Shown here: piece by piece, positions 1-4,763 of the stretch
Layout of the letters: each line of letters begins with the position of its first letter
Numbering within the stretch: position 1 is the stretch's first letter
DNA from: Candidatus Krumholzibacteriota bacterium
GTDB lineage: Bacteria > Krumholzibacteriota > Krumholzibacteriia > Krumholzibacteriales > Krumholzibacteriaceae
DNA length: 5,647 bases
Reading direction: 5' to 3'
NCBI GenBank assembly: GCA_030613345.1
Contig: JAUWMD010000177.1
Span: 1 to 5,647 of the forward strand
Made by a program: the position numbers and the translations under genes
Notes under the pieces: generated by a model
What the model saw: only the letters and a program-made list of their open reading frames with translations
The model's database searches: none
Told to the model about the DNA's origin: nothing

Positions 1-104
1 CAGCGGACTCCGCTCGATCCGCCGCCATACGCTCCGTCGCCGGATCCGCCCCTGCCAGGATCATCCCCACCGCTGCGGTTGACATCTGGTGAATCGCCGT
101 TCAT
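1..104 (-). CDS. 5' end of a further operon gene, product unknown (runs off the window)
   Basis: Only the first 34 codons are present; the gene continues beyond base 1. It starts at an ATG that shares ATGA with the stop of the chain-length determinant gene (TGA at 101-103), with a GGAGG ribosome binding site at 115-119, which supports this start. The visible peptide is hydrophilic and rich in Gly, Asp and Ser (begins MNGDSPDVNRSGGDDPG), with no motif and no membrane segment. Similar Gly/Asp/Asn-rich stretches occur in the flippase tail and in a loop of the glycosyltransferase upstream, so this may be a disordered cytoplasmic leader of a membrane protein such as an O-antigen polymerase or ligase; that is a guess from position only. 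A second frame across 1-85, starting at an ATG at 85, is also open and Ala-rich, but it lacks a ribosome binding site, so it is less likely. Confidence 0.55.
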   Translation of the reverse strand, partial: MNGDSPDVNRSGGDDPGRGGSGDGAYGGGSSGVR

Positions 105-1213
105 CTGCCCGCTTCCTCCGAGACGGCTTTTCCCGCCGATATCTTCTCACGGATCACGATGATGAAGCAGGCCCAGAATACACTCGCCATGGTCAGTATC
201 ATCACGATCTGCTTTCTCTTCGGCCAGCTCCTTCTCTCCGGGACTACGGGCGGATCGATGATACGGATGGTGCCGACCCTGCTGTTCGCGGAGATCCTCG
301 CATCCTCGAGTTTCAGCCTCACGTAGGCCAGGGCAAATTCCTGCGCCATCCTCTCGGCTACCATTCCGAGATATTCGGTAGCCAGTCCGGGCATGTCGGA
401 AAGAGGCGGGAAAAGGCCCCCTCCACCTCCCATCCTGGTGGTCCTGTCGATCTCCACCCTGAGTTTCTCGATCTCCAGATTGAGCTTTCTGAGATCGGGG
501 GAGCCCTCGCGCCGCGTCATACTCAACATGTTTCTTTCCACCTCAAGAGCACTCACCCTTGCAGTGAGCGTACCGATTATCTGGAATGCAGCCTTCATCT
601 GGCTCTCGATCTCGAATATGCCTCTGGAAGCCATGAATTCGCTCAGGGCCGAGTCCGCGGCCGTCCTGGCCCGCTCACCCATGTCAAGCGCCTCTTCGAG
701 ATACGCCACCTTTGCCTCGGCGCTCTCGATGTTGAGTTCCATGATGATCCTGTCCACGAATTCTATATAGGCGGCCGTCATATCCCTCGCTGTGACCGCG
801 TCGGGCGCCTCGACCGCTATCTCAAGGACTCCTTCGTCCCTGATGTTCACGTACGTCCTTTCACTGAGCTCCTGCCTCGCCTCCGTAATGGTATCCTTGC
901 CGTACATCTCCCTGAGATCGAATCGCGAGTCCATCAGGCCTGCCATCCTCTGACTGCGCACTATGTAGTCGATGATGTAATTCCTTCTTACACGGGCGAA
1001 TGTGGCGTACGTCTCGCTGAAGGCTCCCAGACGTGAGAGGAAACTGTTCGATCCGGCCAGTTCCTGCTCGACTCCTCTAGGGATGAAGGAGGCCATCGAA
1101 AAATACTTCACGGGCAGGACCAGGCTGATGATGACGGATATGACGAATCCCGCAGCAGCAGCAATCGCTATCGTCTTCTTTCTGCGTAAGATCACCGAAA
1201 GGAATGACAACAT
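101..1213 (-). CDS. Wzz-type polysaccharide chain-length determinant, no kinase domain
   Basis: This 370-residue inner-membrane protein has the polysaccharide co-polymerase layout. A short basic N-terminus (LRRKK) precedes a transmembrane helix at about residues 14-34. A periplasmic domain follows with a long predicted coiled coil at about 160-260, then a Pro-rich stretch at 319-333 (IDPPVVPERRSWPKR), a second helix at about 335-354 and a short basic cytoplasmic end. In the family this protein sets the length of the O-antigen or capsule made by a Wzy polymerase. No Walker A motif or tyrosine-rich tail is present, so it is not a fused BY-kinase type. A run of five glycines at 262-266 sits in the periplasmic part. 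The start at 1213 is chosen over a GTG at 1306 because AAGGAG lies 6 nt upstream and the longer form would intrude into the TPR gene. The gene begins 2 nt after the TPR stop and overlaps the next gene by ATGA, so it lies inside the operon. The Wzz class is secure; the polymer made is unknown. Confidence 0.88.
   Translation of the reverse strand: MLSFLSVILRRKKTIAIAAAAGFVISVIISLVLPVKYFSMASFIPRGVEQELAGSNSFLSRLGAFSETYATFARVRRNYIIDYIVRSQRMAGLMDSRFDLREMYGKDTITEARQELSERTYVNIRDEGVLEIAVEAPDAVTARDMTAAYIEFVDRIIMELNIESAEAKVAYLEEALDMGERARTAADSALSEFMASRGIFEIESQMKAAFQIIGTLTARVSALEVERNMLSMTRREGSPDLRKLNLEIEKLRVEIDRTTRMGGGGGLFPPLSDMPGLATEYLGMVAERMAQEFALAYVRLKLEDARISANSRVGTIRIIDPPVVPERRSWPKRKQIVMILTMASVFWACFIIVIREKISAGKAVSEEAGR
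115..119 (-). promoter_or_regulatory. Ribosome binding site of the partial gene at 1-104
   Basis: GGAGG lies 10 nt upstream of the ATG at 104, inside the end of the chain-length determinant gene. Reading it with the following AAG (AGGAAG, 112-117) shortens the spacing to 7 nt. It decides between the two open frames at the window edge and implies that the ATGA-coupled start is used. Confidence 0.5.
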
Positions 1214-1215
1214 TC

Positions 1216-1749
1216 TTATCTCCTTGCCTGGGAGCCTTCGAGACTCTGCAGCAGCTTCAGGAGCTCTTCGTCCCCGGGAACGATCTCGAGCGCCTTCCTG
1301 ATCCACATGATCGCTTCATCACCGCGCCCCTCTGCGTATGCCATCCGCGAGAGGAGCTTGCAGGCCACGAACATCTCCCTCCTCCGCCCGGAGTTCCATG
1401 CCTGATTGTACATCGTCCGGGCCTCGGTGCGCATCCCCAGTTCATCGAGAAGATAACCATATTCGAGAGCGAGCCTCGGGAAATCCGGGGCGGCCTCCCA
1501 GGCCAGCTCGTAATATTCACGGGCCCGTTCTTTTTCTCCAGTCCTGCTCAAGACCCTGGCGAAATTTATCCTGTTCTCAACACTGTCAGGATCGAGCCTC
1601 AAGGCCTCTGAAAAGGCCTCCAGCGCCCTGTCCTCGCGGCCCTCGCCTATATAATGGTTGCCGAGGAAGGTATATGTGGCGCTCCTGTTCACTCTGAACA
1701 TCTCCTTCCCGGAGATAAAAGCGAAGAAGAGGACGGCGACAACTGCCAC
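1216..1749 (-). CDS. Membrane-anchored TPR protein; probably the C-terminal part of the glycosyltransferase
   Basis: Read from a GTG at 1749, this gives 177 residues: a hydrophobic helix at 1-13, then four tetratricopeptide-like units at about 24-57, 58-91, 92-123 and 127-160. The first two carry the usual signatures (LGNHYIGEGREDRALEAFSEAL ending at DPD, split here across two helices). TPRs bind proteins; on the outer face of the membrane they could hold other parts of the assembly machinery, but that is inference. The GTG start is poor: it falls inside the transmembrane helix and leaves no positive residues before it. In the same frame, 20 open codons reach back to the TGA at 1810-1812 that ends the glycosyltransferase. 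They encode a basic pre-helix stretch (RISVRRWKE) that belongs with the helix. GT39-type proteins with a C-terminal helix and TPRs are a known architecture, so this is most likely the detached end of that protein. If translated separately, a GGAAGGA at about 10 nt upstream could serve as a weak ribosome binding site. It ends in TAA 2 nt before the Wzz start. Confidence 0.7.
   Translation of the reverse strand: MAVVAVLFFAFISGKEMFRVNRSATYTFLGNHYIGEGREDRALEAFSEALRLDPDSVENRINFARVLSRTGEKERAREYYELAWEAAPDFPRLALEYGYLLDELGMRTEARTMYNQAWNSGRRREMFVACKLLSRMAYAEGRGDEAIMWIRKALEIVPGDEELLKLLQSLEGSQARR
1220..1225 (-). promoter_or_regulatory. Ribosome binding site of the chain-length determinant gene
   Basis: AAGGAG is placed 6 nt before the ATG at 1213, overlapping the last codons of the TPR reading frame. 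It is the best ribosome binding site in the minus-strand operon and fixes the Wzz start. Confidence 0.75.
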
Positions 1750-1809
1750 AGCGGCGACTTCCTTCCACCGGCGTACCGATATCCTACCGGCCGTCCATGC
1801 CGTCAGGTA

Positions 1810-1812
1810 TCA
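1810..1812 (-). other. In-frame TGA splitting a GT39-TPR reading frame
   Basis: The glycosyltransferase frame stops here after RLPSVPVLAAAA and stays open downstream as YLTAWTAGRISVRRWKE, leading into a transmembrane helix and TPRs that end at 1216. Known GT39-type proteins carry the same order without a break: an R-x-R-L-P-x-V-P-V-L segment in the last helix of the core, a basic linker, a further helix and TPRs. One base change from a sense codon such as GGA, CGA or TGG would restore a protein of about 655 codons. Candidate causes are a nonsense mutation, a base error, or readthrough. The chain-length determinant ends in a TGA overlapping the next start codon, which argues against a genome-wide reassignment of TGA. 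Confidence 0.65.
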
Positions 1813-3183
1813 GGCGGCCGCGGCGAGCACCGGAACCGACGGCAGCCTTTTCCGCGGGTTGAAGTAGAAGAGCACTATAGCCGCCAGCGACGATGCGAGG
1901 AATATAATAAAGGTCCACCTCCCGGAACTGTGCCTTATGACCAGGATGGCCCCGACAAATGCCAGCGTCGATATGATCGCGAACCTGATGATCAGCGGCC
2001 TGAATACGGGGCATTCCTGCCGCATGAGTACGATGTCGACGATGTCGCCGAGTTCTCCCCCGTTCCAGAAGAGCAGGAACTTGCGGCCGAGCAGGCGGAG
2101 CCAGCCGCCCGTATCAGTCACTATCCTTTCACGGGCACGTTCAGACCAGTACGCCGACACCTCGGCATCGGTCATCTGTCTGCCCGTAGCTCTTTCGGCG
2201 GCGATCCTCGAGTCCTCGATGAGGCCGCGCATGTCGCGTCGCATTCCCTCGGGTGGATTGTACAGCCCTCCGGCGCCTTTCATGTTACCGACGTAGAAGT
2301 TGATCCCCCCGTGAGACGTCACGGGTACCGGAGTTCCTGTCCGCGAGGCGTTGTAGATCGACGCGGGGGCGAGCATGACGGCCAGCCCGGCGGCATACAG
2401 CAGGGGCAGCTTCCATCTCTTCCCGCCCTCTGCCGAGGCAGCGAACAGCCAGGCCGCCAGCAGTGGAGCGAGGAACAGAAAGATATTGGGGCGACCCGAT
2501 ATGCCTGCCCCGATGAGGAGACCGAGAAGCGCGGCGGCCGCAGAAGCCGGCAGTGTGTGCCGGCCCGGTTTCATGCCGACACTTTTCCCGAGGGCGCGCG
2601 AAAGGGCCAATGCGGTGAAAAAAGAGGCGGCCATGATCAACGTGACGAGAGATGTCGCGAGCAGGCTCCCCTCGTAGAGAAGCAGCTGTGGATAGAGCAG
2701 CATGAGCGCGGCGGCCGTGATCCCGGCTATGTTCCCCCGAGTTTTCTCCGAGATGACCCCCTGGCCATCTCCAGAGACATTCCCCCGCCTTGTATTTCCA
2801 TCCCCGCCGCCGGCAAGCAGCCTCGCAGACACAAATACCAGCCAGATCGTGACAAGACCCGCAACGACCTGGATGATCCTCGGCACCAGAAGCCCGTCGC
2901 CGAATATCCTGAAGACGGACGCGAGGAATACGGGGTACAGGGGATTGAATGTCAACCCGCCCTGCGGCAATCCGCTTCCCGACGCGAGCGCGGACCCGAG
3001 ATCGTGGTAGAACCGCATATCGAGCGGGAGTATCTCTCCCAGGTCGCTTCGGGACAGCTCAGCGAGAAAGACGATCCTGACGACAGCTGCCACGGCGAGG
3101 ATCGCCGACACGGTCAGGCCCGGCCATCCGAATCTCCCGCTGCCACGCCGCGTAGCGCCGTCATATTCCGTCCGCTTATCCAT
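1810..3183 (-). CDS. GT39/PMT_2-like membrane glycosyltransferase (GT-C fold), apparently truncated by TGA
   Basis: The 457-residue product is a multi-pass inner-membrane protein with roughly ten hydrophobic segments. The family moves a sugar from a polyprenyl-phosphate donor to an acceptor on the periplasmic side. After the first helix (about 22-42) comes the acidic loop PLDMRFYHDLG at 53-63, whose Asp is the expected GT-C catalytic region. FNPLYPVFLASVF follows at 79-91, and a conserved-type Glu at 171 (LLLYEGSLLATSL). A large periplasmic loop at about 277-395 holds GGINFYVGN (292-300) and GGLYNPPEGM (305-314), features I associate with this family. Residues 124-150 form a hydrophilic Gly/Asp/Arg-rich loop. 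The ATG at 3183 overlaps the flippase stop by 8 nt and has GGAG only 3 nt upstream; an ATG at 3192 is possible, while a GTG at 3258 would overlap the flippase too far. The frame continues past the TGA into the TPR region, so this is likely the first part of a larger protein. Family is fairly certain; donor and acceptor are unknown. Confidence 0.85.
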   Translation of the reverse strand: MDKRTEYDGATRRGSGRFGWPGLTVSAILAVAAVVRIVFLAELSRSDLGEILPLDMRFYHDLGSALASGSGLPQGGLTFNPLYPVFLASVFRIFGDGLLVPRIIQVVAGLVTIWLVFVSARLLAGGGDGNTRRGNVSGDGQGVISEKTRGNIAGITAAALMLLYPQLLLYEGSLLATSLVTLIMAASFFTALALSRALGKSVGMKPGRHTLPASAAAALLGLLIGAGISGRPNIFLFLAPLLAAWLFAASAEGGKRWKLPLLYAAGLAVMLAPASIYNASRTGTPVPVTSHGGINFYVGNMKGAGGLYNPPEGMRRDMRGLIEDSRIAAERATGRQMTDAEVSAYWSERARERIVTDTGGWLRLLGRKFLLFWNGGELGDIVDIVLMRQECPVFRPLIIRFAIISTLAFVGAILVIRHSSGRWTFIIFLASSLAAIVLFYFNPRKRLPSVPVLAAAA

Positions 3184-4579
3184 CGTCTCCATTGCCGTTT
3201 TCGTTGTTCCCAACGGCTCCGCTGTCCCTTCCGGCACCGTCCCCGCCTTTGCCTCCACCCCTTTTCACCAGGTACGCCAGCGCCCTGAACGGAACCAGCA
3301 GGGCCTTTATCATCATCAATCCATTCCGCCAGGCCGGCCTGTACAGGAAGCAGGCGAAAAGTCCCGCTATGGCATAGGATATCACGGTGGCCACCGCCGC
3401 TCCCATGCCTCCGTACCTGGGGATCAGGAACAGGTTGAGCGCGACGTTGACGGTCGCTCCCAGCCCGCTGCTTATGAAAAGAAAATTCAGTTTGCCTTCG
3501 CTCAGCAGCCAGCGACTCATCGCCACCTTGAGAAATACGAACACTCCCGCCCATATATGGACCGAGAGGATGGGGCCTGCCGCTGCATACTCCTCTCCGA
3601 AGATCAGGACGATCACCATGTCCGAGGTGAAGGCGAAGAATATCGCCACGACCAGCCCCAGCCAGGCCATGAAATCGTAGAGCTGCTGCAGCCTGGCATA
3701 GTAGATCTCCTCGCCTCTCGACTTGGCCTTGATAAGGGCCGGGAATACGGAAGTGGCTATTGCGATAGGGATGAAATACCACACCTCGGAGAGACGCACC
3801 GCCGTTGAATAGACACCGACTTCCTCATCGCCCGCCATCTGTCCGAGCATCACCTGGTCGATCTTGAAGTAGATGATCGCCAGGGCACCGGAAAGTATCA
3901 GCGCCCAGGACTGGCTGAGCAGGTTTTTCGCCCTGGCCATGCTGAAGCGCCAGTCACCCAGGCGATGCCCCTGCGACCTGTAAGCGATTACGAGGGCACT
4001 CCCGGCAACAATCGCGTCGATGGCCAGTGTCGCCGCGAATGCCGTCAGCGGTGCCTCCGTCACGATCGCAATGATCCTCAGCAGGTTGGCGACGGCCAGG
4101 GCCACGCTTTTGGCTATAACGGTGTATTTCGACTGCACTTGTGATTGGAACCACGAGTCGATGCTTTCGAAGGCCTGAAGGAACAGGATCAACGCGACTA
4201 TCCCCGTTACCATGCGTACGAGTGGCTCGTCTCGCCTGACGAGATAGATAGCCAGCAGGACGAGCATAAATCCGGTCAGCCCCCCCACCAGCCTGAGCAC
4301 GATCGTAGTGCCGAGAATCTCGTCCTTCGCCTCAGGCTCGCGGACGATATCCCTGACGACTATCCCCTGCAGGCCGAGAATGGCCAGCGGACTGAATAGT
4401 CCGACAAACGCCACGCTGTATTGAAGGATACCGAATTGCTCCCTGCCGAGATATCTCGCCATCCAGGCCACCACGAAAAGGGCGAAGAACATCCTGAGGA
4501 TCCTCAATCCGAACAGCCATCCGGTGTTCTCGATTATCTCCCTCAGTGTGCCGCTGACTCTGAACCTGTTGATGATCAA
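3176..4579 (-). CDS. Wzx-like oligosaccharide flippase (MOP superfamily)
   Basis: This is a polytopic inner-membrane protein of 467 residues with about 12-14 hydrophobic segments, the usual size for polysaccharide flippases. It would move undecaprenyl-linked sugar units from the cytoplasmic to the periplasmic face. Recognisable family features are the N-terminal WMARYLGREQFGILQYS, the central YFKIDQVMLGQMAGDEEVGV followed by YSTAVRLSEVWYFIPIA, and the late LNLFLIPRYGGMGAAVAT. The C-terminus carries an unusual tail of about 27 residues rich in Gly, Asp and Asn after the basic VKRGGGKGG. The start is uncertain. I chose a TTG at 4579, which has AAGGAG 11 nt upstream and begins just before conserved-looking sequence. 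An ATG at 4672 would add 31 residues but has no ribosome binding site, and an ATG at 4816 would run through the divergent gene's start. It is the first gene of the operon and overlaps the glycosyltransferase start by 8 nt. Confidence 0.88.
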   Translation of the reverse strand: MIINRFRVSGTLREIIENTGWLFGLRILRMFFALFVVAWMARYLGREQFGILQYSVAFVGLFSPLAILGLQGIVVRDIVREPEAKDEILGTTIVLRLVGGLTGFMLVLLAIYLVRRDEPLVRMVTGIVALILFLQAFESIDSWFQSQVQSKYTVIAKSVALAVANLLRIIAIVTEAPLTAFAATLAIDAIVAGSALVIAYRSQGHRLGDWRFSMARAKNLLSQSWALILSGALAIIYFKIDQVMLGQMAGDEEVGVYSTAVRLSEVWYFIPIAIATSVFPALIKAKSRGEEIYYARLQQLYDFMAWLGLVVAIFFAFTSDMVIVLIFGEEYAAAGPILSVHIWAGVFVFLKVAMSRWLLSEGKLNFLFISSGLGATVNVALNLFLIPRYGGMGAAVATVISYAIAGLFACFLYRPAWRNGLMMIKALLVPFRALAYLVKRGGGKGGDGAGRDSGAVGNNENGNGDDG

Positions 4580-4590
4580 TGCAGTCTTCG

Positions 4591-4596
4591 CTCCTT
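4591..4596 (-). promoter_or_regulatory. Candidate ribosome binding site of the flippase (TTG start)
   Basis: AAGGAG lies 11 nt upstream of a TTG at 4579. The spacing is long but the motif is a full match, whereas the ATGs at 4672 and 4699 have pyrimidine-rich upstream sequence. It is the reason for preferring the TTG start. Confidence 0.45.
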
Positions 4597-4699
4597 CTCT
4601 GTCGGGCCGGGCGCCGCTTCGCGTCCATATCCCGTTGATCAGAATGGGATTATATGCAAGGTCAACACGCATTGAAAGCGCAAAGGGAGTCCAGAGCAT

Positions 4700-4728
4700 T
4701 TGCGCCGGGGAGTCGGAAATAGTATAAT
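4700..4728 (+). promoter_or_regulatory. Likely sigma70-type promoter of the M1-like peptidase gene
   Basis: A perfect TATAAT at 4723-4728 is 17 nt from TTGCGC at 4700-4705, which matches TTGACA in the three most important bases. A second perfect TATAAT overlaps at 4730-4735. Transcription would start about 4735, giving a leader of about 30 nt. The AT-rich block stands out sharply from the GC-rich surroundings, which supports a control function. Confidence 0.55.
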
Positions 4729-4747
4729 TTATAATACAACCGAATGT
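4721..4747 (-). promoter_or_regulatory. Possible promoter of the polysaccharide operon
   Basis: On the minus strand TATACT (4726-4721) is a fair -10 box, and TTACAT, 17 nt upstream, is a weak -35. Transcription would begin near 4714 and leave a leader of about 135 nt before the TTG start at 4579, or about 40 nt before the ATG at 4672. The weak -35 and the overlap with the plus-strand promoter make this tentative. Confidence 0.35.
4722..4737. repeat. 16-bp imperfect palindrome covering both -10 boxes
   Basis: GTATAATTTATAATAC pairs with its own reverse complement at all positions except one A:A and the central T:T. It contains both plus-strand TATAAT boxes and the minus-strand TATACT candidate. 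It may simply be a symmetric divergent promoter, or it could be an operator shared by both directions; the sequence alone cannot decide. Confidence 0.4.
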
Positions 4748-4751
4748 AATT

Positions 4752-4758
4752 GAGGGGG
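4752..4758 (+). promoter_or_regulatory. Ribosome binding site of the M1-like peptidase gene
   Basis: GAGGGGG is 5 nt before the ATG at 4764. It fixes the start and fits the signal peptide that follows directly. Confidence 0.75.
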
Positions 4759-4763
4759 TTACA

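Noticed and set aside
89..1036. A 315-codon open frame on the plus strand
   Set aside because: It is antisense to the clearly recognisable Wzz gene, its product is His/Arg/Pro-rich without family features, and there is no ribosome binding site of note.
1214..1306. Extension of the Wzz gene to a GTG at 1306
   Set aside because: The extra 31 residues are an Arg/Ala/Glu-rich out-of-frame reading of the TPR gene, and the ATG at 1213 has a near-ideal ribosome binding site.
1750..1809. The gap between the two minus-strand frames as a normal intergenic region with a promoter
   Set aside because: It is GC-rich, has no -10 or -35 pair, and stays open in frame with both flanking coding parts, so it looks like interrupted coding sequence.
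1654..3288. A 544-codon open frame on the plus strand
   Set aside because: It lies antisense to the glycosyltransferase and TPR region, its product is rich in Arg, Pro, Gly and charged residues with no domain or membrane pattern, and it is the usual shadow of a GC-rich gene.
3114..3782. A 222-codon minus-strand frame overlapping the flippase 3' half
   Set aside because: It overlaps the flippase in another frame; the flippase frame has the membrane pattern and conserved motifs, while this product is Arg/Gly/Gln-rich.
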